In this document: piece by piece, positions 51,407-60,350 of the stretch
How the letters are laid out: each line of letters begins with the position of its first letter
Numbering within the stretch: position 1 is the stretch's first letter
Assembly (NCBI RefSeq): GCF_900142575.1
Contig: NZ_FRBI01000002.1
Span: 612,637 to 676,636 of the forward strand
From: Actinacidiphila paucisporea
GTDB taxonomy: Bacteria > Actinomycetota > Actinomycetes > Streptomycetales > Streptomycetaceae
Direction: 5' to 3'
Length of the DNA stretch: 64,000 bases
Notes under the pieces: generated by a model
The model's input: only the letters and a program-made list of their open reading frames with translations
Told to the model about the DNA's origin: nothing
Database searches by the model: none
Made by a program: the position numbers and the translations under genes

Positions 51407-52918
51407 TCAGCTCCCGTACAGCCGCCGCACGTTGTCCCGTGGCGCGGGCCGGGTCGTCCCCGCCGGGCCCGCCGCGAAGCCGGTGAGCACGTTCTCCGTG
51501 GCCCTGGTGACGAACAGCCGGGTCCGCTCGTCCATCCCGTGGTCGCGCCCGTCCAGGCCGGTGCCCGCGACGAGCCCCTCCACCCAGCGCATCGTCCCGG
51601 TGGCGAAGACTCCCGCGCCGCCGGGCACCGTGTAGTAGGCCGAGTCGGAGTGGCTGTCGCGGCCCTGGCAGACCAGTGGTGAGTGGGCGAGGATCTCGAC
51701 CGGCGCCGGGGTCGGGAAGCCGGGGTCGACCCGGTCGTACTCGACGCCGACCAGGTGGTCGAAGCGGTCGCCCTGCGCGGCGCCGGTCCCCGCGAAGATC
51801 CAGTGGTCGGCGTTCTCCACCACGTAGGGGGCGTCGGCCGGATAGCCCTCGTAGAGGACCCCGGTCAGCGAGGACTCGGGGTCGGCGGCCGGCCGGGCGC
51901 GGAAGTCGGTGGTGGGCCGCGAGGGGTGCCCCGCCAGGTACGGGTCGAGGTGGTAGTCGGTCTTGTAGCAGACCACGGTGCGGGCGTCGGCCTCCAGACG
52001 GACCCGCCGGTAGCAGGAGTTCGCGCCCAGGAAGACCAGGTTGGTGCCCGCGTCACGCGCGGCCGTGACGTGCCCGCGCTGCTCAGGCGTCCAGTATTCG
52101 TCGTGCCCGAGCGAGACGGCCGTGGTCGCGCCGCGCAGCACCCCGGGGTCCCGGTGGACGTCGGTGCCCGTCGTGTACGCCAGCGGCAGGCCGAGACGCT
52201 CGGCGAGCACCACCAGGGGCCGCTCGTAGACCAGGAACTTCTCGGCGCCGCTCGCCGCGTACGGCCGGTCGAAGGACACCGCGTACGACCGGTGCCCGTA
52301 GGTGCCGTCCCGGCCGGTGTAGAGGCTGTAGCCGCCCCAGTCGTTGTACGCCTGCCAGGTCGTGGGGGCGTGCATGATCAGCGTCCGGCCCGCGGCGGTG
52401 GCCGAGCGGACCACCAGCGGGACGTACCGCTGGTGGCCGCTGCCGGCCGTGAGCACCAGCAGGTAGGCGCCTTCCGGCCAGCCGTCGGTGGCGACGTCGA
52501 GGCTGCGCTCCCAGCCGGCCCGTACGGTCCTGGTGGGCAGGTCCAGCCGGCCGCGGGGCTGCCGGCGGCCGGCCACCCGCTGCGAGGTCCACACCCGCCC
52601 GGCCTGCCTGCCGCCGTACCAGCCCACCCGCAGGGCGGTGACGTGGAAGGCGTCCGCGGTCGTGGACACGTACAGCCCGAACCGCTCGCCGGGAAGGACG
52701 CTGGCCTTGTCGGTGTAGCCCTCGACGGCGTCCGGCGGCCCCTCGTCGGCGATGCGCCAGTCGTCGGGGCGCACGGGCCGGGCGCGGCGCCGCGGGGGAG
52801 ACGGCGTGCCGGCCTCGCAGCCGGCCGCCGCCGTGACGGCCCCGGCGACGGCCGCGGACAGGACGCGTCGCCGGCCGGGACCGTGCCCGGCCCCGGCACA
52901 CCCGTCGACTGCGTCCAC
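51407..52918 (-). CDS. N,N-dimethylformamidase large-subunit-like exported protein
   Basis: A 503-aa protein whose core resembles the large subunit of dimethylformamidase: SLGHDEYWTPEQRGHVTAAR, LVFLGANSCYRRVRLE and WGGYSLYTGRDG. Its N-terminus has a twin-arginine-like GRRRVLSAAVAGAVTAAAGC with a lipobox, so it is predicted to be a Tat lipoprotein, unlike the cytosolic DMFase. No small subunit is adjacent. An amide or glycan-related substrate outside the cell is possible; activity on DMF should not be assumed. The GTG at 52918 has GGAGGAC upstream. Confidence 0.8.
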   Translation of the reverse strand: MDAVDGCAGAGHGPGRRRVLSAAVAGAVTAAAGCEAGTPSPPRRRARPVRPDDWRIADEGPPDAVEGYTDKASVLPGERFGLYVSTTADAFHVTALRVGWYGGRQAGRVWTSQRVAGRRQPRGRLDLPTRTVRAGWERSLDVATDGWPEGAYLLVLTAGSGHQRYVPLVVRSATAAGRTLIMHAPTTWQAYNDWGGYSLYTGRDGTYGHRSYAVSFDRPYAASGAEKFLVYERPLVVLAERLGLPLAYTTGTDVHRDPGVLRGATTAVSLGHDEYWTPEQRGHVTAARDAGTNLVFLGANSCYRRVRLEADARTVVCYKTDYHLDPYLAGHPSRPTTDFRARPAADPESSLTGVLYEGYPADAPYVVENADHWIFAGTGAAQGDRFDHLVGVEYDRVDPGFPTPAPVEILAHSPLVCQGRDSHSDSAYYTVPGGAGVFATGTMRWVEGLVAGTGLDGRDHGMDERTRLFVTRATENVLTGFAAGPAGTTRPAPRDNVRRLYGS

Positions 52919-53037
52919 GTCCGCGTCCTCCCGGCAGGCGAGGGCCCGTGCCGCCGCTCGGCTCCGTCGTTACGATCCTGCGGGCCGACCGGCTGCCGCA
53001 CGAGCTCAGCGCGGCCAAAAGCGGCAGTGGCCCGGGG

Positions 53038-54798
53038 TCAGGACGGCTCGCCCTCGCGCCAGCGGTTGGTGATCGGCAGCCTGCGGTCCTTGCCGAAGCC
53101 CTTCGCGGAGATCTTCGTCCCCGGCGGATACTGCCGCCGCTTGTACTCGGCGGTGTCGGTCAGCTTCAGGATGCGGGTCACCAGGTCCGCGTCGTAGCCG
53201 GCCGCGACGATCGCCTCCCGGCCCTGGTCGCGGTCGACGTACAGCTCCAGGATGCGGTCGAGCGCGTCGTAGTCGGGCAGCGAGTCGGTGTCGACCTGGC
53301 CGGGGCGCAGTTCGGCGCTCGGCGGCTTGCTGATCGAGTTCTCCGGGATCGGCGGGGTCTCGCCCTTCGCCTCGGCCACCGAGTTCCGCCAGCGGGCCAG
53401 CCGGAAGACGGTGGTCTTGTAGACGTCCTTGATCGGGCCGTACGCGCCGACCGAGTCGCCGTAGAGGGTCGAGTAACCCACCGCCAGCTCGCTCTTGTTG
53501 CCCGGCGCGAGCACGATGTGGCCCTCCTGGTTGGAGATCGCCATCAGCGTCACCCCGCGCAGCCGGGACTGGAGGTTCTCCTCGGCCAGCCCGGTCAGCG
53601 ACAGCGACGCCATGTAGGCGTCGAACATCGGTGCGATGGAGACGGTACGGAAGTTCAGCCCGGTCCTGCGGGCCAGCTCCGCCGCGTCGCCCTGGGAGTG
53701 GTCCGAGGAGTACGCCGACGGCATCGACACGCCGTGGACGTTCTCCGGGCCGACCGCGTCGCACGCGAGGGCCGCGACCAGGGCCGAGTCGATACCGCCC
53801 GACACGCCGATCAGCACCGAGCGGAAGCCGTTCTTCTCCACGTACGCGCGCAGGCCGGTGACCAGCGCGCCGTAGATCTCGGCGTCGTCCGCGAGCCGCT
53901 CGGCGACCTCGCCGGTGAACTGCGGGGCGTACGGCGCCACCGGCTCCTCGGACAGCGTCACATGGCGGATCTCCAGGCCGTCGGCCACCCGGCCCGACGG
54001 CGCCTCGGCGGGCGCGGCCGGCAGGTCCAGGTCGAGGAGCACGCACTCCTCGGAGAACTGCGGGACCCGGGCGATCACGTCGCCGCCCGGCGAGACCGCG
54101 ATGGTGTCGCCGTCGAAGACCAGCTCGTCCTGCGCGCCGACCATCGCCAGGTAGACCAGCGTGCAGCCCGCCTCCTGGGCCCGCTTGCGTACCAGCTCCA
54201 GGCGGGTGTCGTCCTTGTCGCGCTCGTACGGCGAGGCGTTGACCGACAGCAGCAGGCCGGCGCCGGCCGCACGGGCGCCCGGGACCCGGCCGCCGTCCTG
54301 CCACAGGTCCTCGCAGATCGCCAGCGCCACGTCGACCCCGCGGACCCTGATCACCGGCATGGTGTCGCCGGGCACGAAGTAGCGGAATTCGTCGAAGACG
54401 CCGTAGTTGGGCAGGTGGTGCTTGGCGAACCGCAGCGCCACCTTGCCGCGGTGCAGCACCGCGGCGCAGTTCTGCGGAGCGCCGGCCGGCTGGCCGAACC
54501 GCGGCCGGGCGTCCTGGCTACGGCCCAGGTAGCCGACGACGACCGGCAGTTCGCCGAACCCCTCGGCGTCGAGCCGCCCGGCCAGCTCCACCAGCGCGCT
54601 GCGGCTCGCCTCGACGAACGACGACCGCAGGGCCAGGTCCTCCACCGGGTATCCGGTGAGCATCATCTCGGGGAAGGCCACCAGGTGGGCTCCCTGCCCG
54701 GCCGCATGCCGGGTCCAGCGTACGACCGACTCGGCGTTCCCGGCGATGTCGCCGACGCGGGCGTCGATCTGATTCAGGGCGAGTCGTAGTTGAGGCAC
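53038..54798 (-). CDS. nadE: Glutamine-hydrolysing NAD+ synthase
   Basis: A 586-aa two-domain enzyme that converts NaAD to NAD+ with ATP and glutamine. The N-terminal nitrilase-type glutaminase domain shows the Glu-Lys-Cys triad in AFPEMMLTGYPVEDL, AKHHLPNYGVFDEF and LAICEDLWQDG. The C-terminal synthetase has the PP-loop GVSGGIDSALVAALA, then APMFDAYM and LAPGNKSELAVGYSTLYGD (in part). Length is at the short end for actinobacterial NadE (some exceed 640 aa). GTG start. It is downstream of the GH13 gene after a strong hairpin. Confidence 0.95.
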   Translation of the reverse strand: MPQLRLALNQIDARVGDIAGNAESVVRWTRHAAGQGAHLVAFPEMMLTGYPVEDLALRSSFVEASRSALVELAGRLDAEGFGELPVVVGYLGRSQDARPRFGQPAGAPQNCAAVLHRGKVALRFAKHHLPNYGVFDEFRYFVPGDTMPVIRVRGVDVALAICEDLWQDGGRVPGARAAGAGLLLSVNASPYERDKDDTRLELVRKRAQEAGCTLVYLAMVGAQDELVFDGDTIAVSPGGDVIARVPQFSEECVLLDLDLPAAPAEAPSGRVADGLEIRHVTLSEEPVAPYAPQFTGEVAERLADDAEIYGALVTGLRAYVEKNGFRSVLIGVSGGIDSALVAALACDAVGPENVHGVSMPSAYSSDHSQGDAAELARRTGLNFRTVSIAPMFDAYMASLSLTGLAEENLQSRLRGVTLMAISNQEGHIVLAPGNKSELAVGYSTLYGDSVGAYGPIKDVYKTTVFRLARWRNSVAEAKGETPPIPENSISKPPSAELRPGQVDTDSLPDYDALDRILELYVDRDQGREAIVAAGYDADLVTRILKLTDTAEYKRRQYPPGTKISAKGFGKDRRLPITNRWREGEPS

Positions 54799-54877
54799 CG
54801 CCCCAGTCTAATCGTCACCTAGACGACATCGCTGTCGCTCAGGTCACACGGCGGTTCCACCCAGGGGAGAGGGTGCC

Positions 54878-54933
54878 CCCAAGGGGCGCCTGGGGGGTGC
54901 CCCCACCCGCCCCCGAGGGGCGCCCCCCTTGGG
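54878..54933 (-). terminator. Large hairpin downstream of the GH13/ABC operon
   Basis: CCCAAGGGGCGCC (54878-54890) pairs with GGCGCCCCCCTTGGG (54919-54933) apart from a two-base bulge, with further G/C-rich pairing inside. It starts right after the GH13 stop on the minus strand and would separate that operon from nadE. Confidence 0.6.
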
Positions 54934-54937
54934 CCGC

Positions 54938-56575
54938 TCAGCCCCGCAGCCAGACCGCCGTGTCGGCCGGGAGGCGGCCCTCCGCGAGCGGCCCGCTGGC
55001 CAGCAGCACCGTGCCCTCGGGGAGCTGCGCGGGCGAGTCCGCCAGGTTCAGGACGCAGACGAACTCCGGGGAGCGCCGGAAGGCCAGCACGCCGGGAGCG
55101 GAGTCCAGCCACGCGAAGGATCCGTCGCCGAGCCCGGCCTCCGCGCGCCGCAGCCGCATGGCCGCACGGTAGAGGGAGAGCATCGAGTCCGGGTCGGCGG
55201 CCTGCGCGTCGGCGGTACGGGACGCCCAGTCGGCCGGCTGCGGAAGCCACGGCTCCGCGGTGGTCCCGGCCGGGCTGAACCCGAACGGCGACGCGGAACC
55301 CCCCCACGGAAGGGGCACCCGGCAGCCGTCCCGGCCCGGGTTGGTGTCGGCCGAGCGCAGGTACATCGGGTCCTGGAGCTTGTCCAGCGGGATGTCCTCG
55401 ACCTCGGGGAGCCCCAGCTCCTCGCCCTGGTAGAGGTAGACCGAGCCGGGCAGGGCCAGCGTGAGCAGGGCCGCGGCCCGCGCCCGGCGGGTGCCGAGCT
55501 CCAGGTCGGTCGGGATGCCGAAGGCCTTGGTGGCGAAGTCGAAGCCGGTGTCGGCCCGGCCGTAGCGGGTCACCGTACGCGTCACGTCGTGGTTGCACAG
55601 CACCCAGGTGGCGGGCGCGCTCACCGGCGCGTGCGCCGCCAGCGTCGTGTCGATGGACGTACGCAGCCTGGCCGGCTCCCAGGGGCAGGCCAGGAAGTCG
55701 AAGTTGAAGGCGGTGTGCATCTCGTCGGGCCGCAGATACCGCGCGAAGCGCTCCGCGTCCGGCAGCCACACCTCGCCGACCAGGATGCGCGCGCCGGGGT
55801 AGGAGTCGGCGATCGACCGCCAGCCGCGGTAGATGTCGTGCAGCTCGTCCCGGTCGACGTACGGGTGCGGCACGCCCGGCTCGTCGGTCAGGTCGGGCAG
55901 CCCGGGGTCCTTGGACACCATGGCGGCGGAGTCGATGCGCACGCCGCCCGCGCCGCGGTCGAACCAGAACCGCAGGATGTCCTCGTGCTCGGCGCGGACG
56001 TCGGGGTGGTTCCAGTTGAGGTCGGGCTGCTCGGAGTCGAAGAGGTTCAAGAACCAGTCGCCGGGCGTGCCGTCCTGGTCGGTGGTCCTGGTCCACGCCG
56101 GGCCGCCGAACTGCGAGGGCCAGTTGTTCGGCGGCAGCTCGCCGTGCTCGCCGCGCCCCGGCCGGAACCAGAAGCGCTCCCGCGCGGGAGACCCCGGTCC
56201 CGCGGCGAGCGCCTCGCGGAACCACGGGTGCGCGGCGGATATGTGGTTCGGCACGATGTCGATGATCGTCCTGATGCCCAGCGCGAGGGCCTCGGAGATC
56301 AGCTTCTCGGCCTCGGCGAGCGTACCGAAGACCGGCTCGACGTCCCGGTAGTCCGCGACGTCGTAGCCGCCGTCGGCCATCGGCGACGGATACCACGGGC
56401 AGAACCACAGAGCGTTGACGCCCAGCTCGGCCAGATACGGCAGCCGGGACCGCACACCGGCGAGATCACCGGTCCCGTCACCATTGCTGTCGGCGAAGCT
56501 CCGCGGATAGACCTGGTAGATGACCGCGCCGCGCCACCAGTTCTCGTCGGCCTCGGGCTGAGGGGTGTCTGCCAC
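54938..56575 (-). CDS. GH13 alpha-glucosidase, oligo-1,6-glucosidase/AglA-like
   Basis: A 545-aa alpha-amylase-family enzyme without a signal peptide, so it is cytosolic. Conserved regions are DIVPNHIS, the nucleophile Asp in GGVRIDSAAM, the acid/base Glu in ILVGEVWLP and the NHD transition-state Asp in LCNHDVTRTVTRYG. The start WWRGAVIYQVYPRSFADSN is typical of exo-acting alpha-glucosidases. It is the last gene of the solute-binding protein-permease-permease operon and would split imported alpha-gluco-oligosaccharides to glucose. The linkage preference (1,4, 1,6 or 1,3) cannot be fixed by eye. GTG start. Confidence 0.92.
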   Translation of the reverse strand: MADTPQPEADENWWRGAVIYQVYPRSFADSNGDGTGDLAGVRSRLPYLAELGVNALWFCPWYPSPMADGGYDVADYRDVEPVFGTLAEAEKLISEALALGIRTIIDIVPNHISAAHPWFREALAAGPGSPARERFWFRPGRGEHGELPPNNWPSQFGGPAWTRTTDQDGTPGDWFLNLFDSEQPDLNWNHPDVRAEHEDILRFWFDRGAGGVRIDSAAMVSKDPGLPDLTDEPGVPHPYVDRDELHDIYRGWRSIADSYPGARILVGEVWLPDAERFARYLRPDEMHTAFNFDFLACPWEPARLRTSIDTTLAAHAPVSAPATWVLCNHDVTRTVTRYGRADTGFDFATKAFGIPTDLELGTRRARAAALLTLALPGSVYLYQGEELGLPEVEDIPLDKLQDPMYLRSADTNPGRDGCRVPLPWGGSASPFGFSPAGTTAEPWLPQPADWASRTADAQAADPDSMLSLYRAAMRLRRAEAGLGDGSFAWLDSAPGVLAFRRSPEFVCVLNLADSPAQLPEGTVLLASGPLAEGRLPADTAVWLRG

Positions 56576-56701
56576 GTCAACGTCCTTTCGGGCAGGTGGG
56601 ACCCCGCCGCCGGCCCCGGGAGCGGGGATGTGGGCATAGGGACCGGCGGCGGAGTGCTGTGGGGTGGAGCGTTACGGAAGGCTGCGCGGCGGCATGGCCG
56701 G

Positions 56702-57592
56702 TCAGCCCTTGAGGCTGCCGGCGGTCAGGCCGGACATGATGTTGCGCTGGAAGAGCAGGAAGATCAGCAGGGTCGGCAGCGCGGAGATGGCGAGCGCGGC
56801 GATGAGCACGTTCTGCGGCACGCCCTGCGAGAGCGAGTTGATGCCGATGTTGATCGGCTGCTTGGCCGGGTCGGGCTCCACCAGCATCGGCCAGAGGAAG
56901 TCCTTCCAGACGTTGACCACGGCGAAGATCGACACCACCCCGAGGATCGGCCGGGACATCGGCAGCACGATCGACACCAGGGTGCGCATCGGCCCGGCCC
57001 CGTCGATGGCCGCCGCGGCCATCAGGTCGTCCGGGATCGAGTCGAAGAACCGCTTGAGCAGGAAGATGTTGAAGCCGTTGGCCACCGTCGGCAGCCAGAT
57101 CGCCCAGGGGTGGTTGATCAGGTTGAGGTGCAGCAGCGGCAGGTCGAGCACCGTCATGTACTGCGGGATGATCAGCACCGCCGACGGGATCATCAGGGTG
57201 GCGAGCATGGCGCCGAGCACCACGTTGCCCATCACCGGGCGCAGCTTGGACAGCGCGTAGGCGGCGGTCACGTCGAAGACCAGCTGGAAGGCCAGCGCGC
57301 CGAAGGCGTAGTAGAAGGTGTTCCACAGCAGTCGGGCGAGCTTGAGCTGGGTCCACGCCGTCTTGTAGTTGGCCGGGTGCGGGTCCTTGGGCACCAGGGT
57401 CGGCGGGTTGTGGAGCACCTCGTGCACGGACTTGAAGCCGCTGGTGACCATCCAGTACAGCGGTCCGACGAAGACCAGGGTGAAGACCACGAGCACCACG
57501 GACAGCACGGTCCAGTAGATGACCTTTCCCCGGGGCCTTGCCAGGGTCGCGGACGAGATCAGCGTCCGGTTCGCGGGAGAGAAATCTGCCAT
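56702..57592 (-). CDS. Sugar ABC transporter permease, MalG-like
   Basis: A 296-aa inner-membrane protein with six TM helices. The EAA loop reads DDLMAAAAIDGAGPMRTLVSI, the usual contact for the MsiK-type ATPase. FGPLYWMVTSGFKS-type sequence (here VGPLYWMVTSGFKSV) is at TM1. It lies 14 bp after the MalF-like gene, in one operon. No ATPase is encoded here; Streptomyces importers of this class share MsiK, encoded elsewhere. ATG start. Confidence 0.9.
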   Translation of the reverse strand: MADFSPANRTLISSATLARPRGKVIYWTVLSVVLVVFTLVFVGPLYWMVTSGFKSVHEVLHNPPTLVPKDPHPANYKTAWTQLKLARLLWNTFYYAFGALAFQLVFDVTAAYALSKLRPVMGNVVLGAMLATLMIPSAVLIIPQYMTVLDLPLLHLNLINHPWAIWLPTVANGFNIFLLKRFFDSIPDDLMAAAAIDGAGPMRTLVSIVLPMSRPILGVVSIFAVVNVWKDFLWPMLVEPDPAKQPINIGINSLSQGVPQNVLIAALAISALPTLLIFLLFQRNIMSGLTAGSLKG

Positions 57593-57606
57593 GATCGTGA
57601 TCCGTC

Positions 57607-58560
57607 CTAGTCGCTGTTCCGGTTGATCCGCGCGTACAGGCCGGAGAATCCGGCGAGCACCAGGAGCAGGAAGAGGCCGAGCGCTGCCGCGCCACCGAAA
57701 TTGTTGTAGTGGTAGCCGTACTGGTAGACCATGTAGACCACGGTCATCGTGGAATTCTCGGGACCGTTTCCGCCGGCCATCAGGAACACGTTGGTGAATT
57801 CCTGCATCGTCGCCACGATCTGGAGCAGCAGCATCAGCGAGAGGACCAGTTTGGTCTGCGGGATCGTCACGTGCCAGATCTTGCTCCACAGGCCCGCGCC
57901 GTCCAGGTCGGCGGCCTCGTACAGCTCGCCGGGTATGTTCTGCAGCGCCGCCAGGTAGATCAGCGTGGCACTTCCCATGCTCATCCACGTCGCCGCGACG
58001 ACCACCGAGATCAGCGCGGTGTGCGACGAGTCGAGCCACTGCGACGTCGGCAGGTGGAAGATCTTGAGAATACGGTTGAACAGGCCGTATTCGGGGTTGT
58101 AGAAGTATTTGAAAAGCAGTGCGCCCGCCACCGGCGGGAGCATGACGGGCAGATACACCAGAATGCGCAGGTAGGCCTGTGCGTGCCGCAGTTCGTTGAG
58201 CAGGATCGCGACGAGGAAGGGCACCGCGAAACCGAGCAGCAGGGCGTAGAGCGTGAACATCCCGGTGTTCTTCCACGCCGTCCAGAAGTACGGGTCGTGG
58301 TAGACGGTCTTGATGTTCTTGAACCCGACCCAGGTGGTCACGCCGCGCTTGGTCGACTGGAAGCTCATGATGAACTCCCGGACCATCGGGTACCACGAGA
58401 AGAACCCGAAGCAGAGGATCGCCCCGATGAGGAACCCGTAGGCCTGGATGTTCTGGCTCAGTCTGCGGCTCGTGCCGCCCCGGCCGCCTTGGGCCCGAGG
58501 ACCTGCGGCGCGCCCGGCGTGGCGCCTGGTTGTTTTGTCGGGGACGGTCGTCGCCGCCAT
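57607..58560 (-). CDS. Sugar ABC transporter permease, MalF-like
   Basis: A 317-aa membrane protein with six or seven TM helices. The N-terminal 40 residues are basic and cytosolic; TM1 is YGFLIGAILCFGFFSWYPMV. The EAA loop reads GELYEAADLDGAGLWSKIWHV. It pairs with the MalG-like protein to form the channel for the sugar brought by the binding protein at 58647. ATG start at 58560; the solute-binding gene ends 86 bp upstream of it. Confidence 0.9.
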   Translation of the reverse strand: MAATTVPDKTTRRHAGRAAGPRAQGGRGGTSRRLSQNIQAYGFLIGAILCFGFFSWYPMVREFIMSFQSTKRGVTTWVGFKNIKTVYHDPYFWTAWKNTGMFTLYALLLGFAVPFLVAILLNELRHAQAYLRILVYLPVMLPPVAGALLFKYFYNPEYGLFNRILKIFHLPTSQWLDSSHTALISVVVAATWMSMGSATLIYLAALQNIPGELYEAADLDGAGLWSKIWHVTIPQTKLVLSLMLLLQIVATMQEFTNVFLMAGGNGPENSTMTVVYMVYQYGYHYNNFGGAAALGLFLLLVLAGFSGLYARINRNSD

Positions 58561-58646
58561 GAAGGCTCCTCGGCTGGAAGCGGTGCGTGAGATCCGTGCC
58601 GCCGCGGGGGCCGGTCGCCGACCGGCCCCCGCGGGGGGCTGTGCTG

Positions 58647-60050
58647 TTACTGGCCGGCGGCCAGCAGCTGGTTCGCCTGCGTCTCGGCGGACGAGAGCAG
58701 CTTGCTGATGTCGGCGTTCTTGTTGCTCAGCACGCCGGACATCACGGTGTCGAGCACGGTGTAGAGCTTCTGCGCGTTCGGCGGCTCACCCTTCACCGGC
58801 ACCTGCGCGTCCACGTAGGACTTGTAGTTCTGCACCGGGACGGTCGCGTACTGGGACTTGTCCGCGGTGTCGGTGGCCTTGGACTGGCCGGTGAAGAAGA
58901 AGGGCTGCGGCAGGCCGACCGGGATGCCGTCGGCCTTGTTGCGCGCGTAGTTGAACTGGCCCTTCTTCAGGGTCAGGAACTTGAAGTTGATCCAGGCGAT
59001 GCCGGCCTTGATCTGGTCCGGGGAGTCCGACTTCTTGAAGAAGTAGTCGTTGCCGCCCATCAGCGAGGTCTTGCCGCCGGGGATCGGCGCCATGCCCAGG
59101 TCGTTGAAGTTGGCACCGTACTGCTGGACCATGAGCTGGATGTCGTCGGGGGCGGCGAGGTACATGCCGATCTGGCCCGCGCCCATCGCCTTCTGGCTCT
59201 CGCCCCACGCCTTGCCGGCGCTGGAGGGCATCGAGTTGTCCACCCAGCGCATGTCGTGGACGGTCTGCAGGATCGAGGTGGCCTCGGGGCCGTTGAACGC
59301 GGCCTTGCTGCCGTCGTCGCTGACCACGTTGTTGCCCGCGCCGTAGAGCGCCGAGGTCAGGTGCCAGCCGCCCTGGTTGCCCGCGCCGTACTCGAAGAAC
59401 CCGTGGATGCCCTTGCTGCCGAGCTTGTCCTGGATGGCCTTGGCGTCGGTGCGGATCTCGTCCCAGGTGGTCGGCGGCTTGTCGGGGTCGAGGCCGGCGT
59501 CCTTGAAGATCTTGCGGTTGTAGATCAGGCCCATCGAGTAGTTCGTCGTCGGGAGGCCGTAGAGCTTGCCGTTGTCCTTCAGGATCGCCAGGACGTTGGG
59601 GTCGATGTCCTTGAGGTTCGGCACCGTCTTGTCGTTGACGTAGTCGGTGATGTCGGCGGCCTGGCCGGCGTCGAGGACCTGGTTGAGGTCGGTGACGTAG
59701 CTGTAGAAGACGTTGGTCTCGGACGAGCCCTGCAGCTGGGCGGTGAACTTGTCCGTGTCCTCGCAGGGGAACGTGTCCTTGCTGTTGATGGTCACGTTCG
59801 GGTACGTCTTGTGGAACTCGGCGATGTCGTCCAGCCACTGCTTGCGCTCGGGCTTCTTCGTCGTGGGCGGCATGCAGTCGACGCTGATCGTCACCTTGGT
59901 CTTCGGGTCCAAGGGAGTACCGGCGCTGGAGCTGCTCGCCTTGCTGCCGCTGTCGTCCTTCTTGCTGCTGGAGGAACATGCGGCACCGGTCAATCCGATG
60001 CCTGCGACCAGCGCGACTGCCACCAGTCTGCGGTAGCGGATTCTGCTCAT
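58647..60050 (-). CDS. Sugar ABC transporter solute-binding lipoprotein
   Basis: A 467-aa type I sugar-binding lipoprotein. The signal peptide VAVALVAGIGLTGAAC ends in the lipobox TGAAC, followed by a Ser/Lys-rich tether. The mature protein has the group 1 pattern: FHKTYPNVTINSKDTFPCED, LYGLPTTNYSMGLIYNRKIF, AGLDPDKPPTTWDEI and GGNDYFFKKSDSPDQIKAG. Three Cys suggest a disulfide (DCMPP and FPCED). It captures an oligosaccharide outside the cell, probably an alpha-gluco-oligosaccharide given the neighbours. ATG start; operator-like repeats lie about 135-165 bp upstream. Confidence 0.9.
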   Translation of the reverse strand: MSRIRYRRLVAVALVAGIGLTGAACSSSSKKDDSGSKASSSSAGTPLDPKTKVTISVDCMPPTTKKPERKQWLDDIAEFHKTYPNVTINSKDTFPCEDTDKFTAQLQGSSETNVFYSYVTDLNQVLDAGQAADITDYVNDKTVPNLKDIDPNVLAILKDNGKLYGLPTTNYSMGLIYNRKIFKDAGLDPDKPPTTWDEIRTDAKAIQDKLGSKGIHGFFEYGAGNQGGWHLTSALYGAGNNVVSDDGSKAAFNGPEATSILQTVHDMRWVDNSMPSSAGKAWGESQKAMGAGQIGMYLAAPDDIQLMVQQYGANFNDLGMAPIPGGKTSLMGGNDYFFKKSDSPDQIKAGIAWINFKFLTLKKGQFNYARNKADGIPVGLPQPFFFTGQSKATDTADKSQYATVPVQNYKSYVDAQVPVKGEPPNAQKLYTVLDTVMSGVLSNKNADISKLLSSAETQANQLLAAGQ

Positions 60051-60182
60051 GATCAAACCCTTCCCCTGAACCACTGCGCGTCTTTGGACTGCGATCTGGG
60101 ACCCCCGCGGCGCATGATGCACTTGATGTCCGGCGCAGGTGCGCGCCACCGTCTCGGGTTGGCTCAACGTACTTAACCCGAT

Positions 60183-60215
60183 AGATGTCCGCAAGATGTC
60201 GCGTGAATTTCGCAA
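60183..60215 (-). promoter_or_regulatory. Operator-like repeats upstream of the sugar ABC operon
   Basis: AGATGTC is repeated with an 11-bp period (60183-60189, 60194-60200) and is followed by TGAATTTCGCAAA (60203-60215). The stretch GCAAGAT...CG.TGAATTT.GC matches the site at 61401 in front of the LacI and glucanase genes. The 300-bp gap 60051-60350 holds nothing else that I recognise apart from a G/C-rich stretch near the LacI stop. Confidence 0.6.
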
Positions 60216-60350
60216 AGACACGACTTGGTCACGACGGGCCGGTGTGCTGATCACGCTGCGGAGACGACTGAGCGCGCAGGTCCACCGCGCCGGCACCCGG
60301 CACGGTGAGCTGCGCGCTCTGCCCCGCGGACGCTCCCGGCGGGGTCCTCG

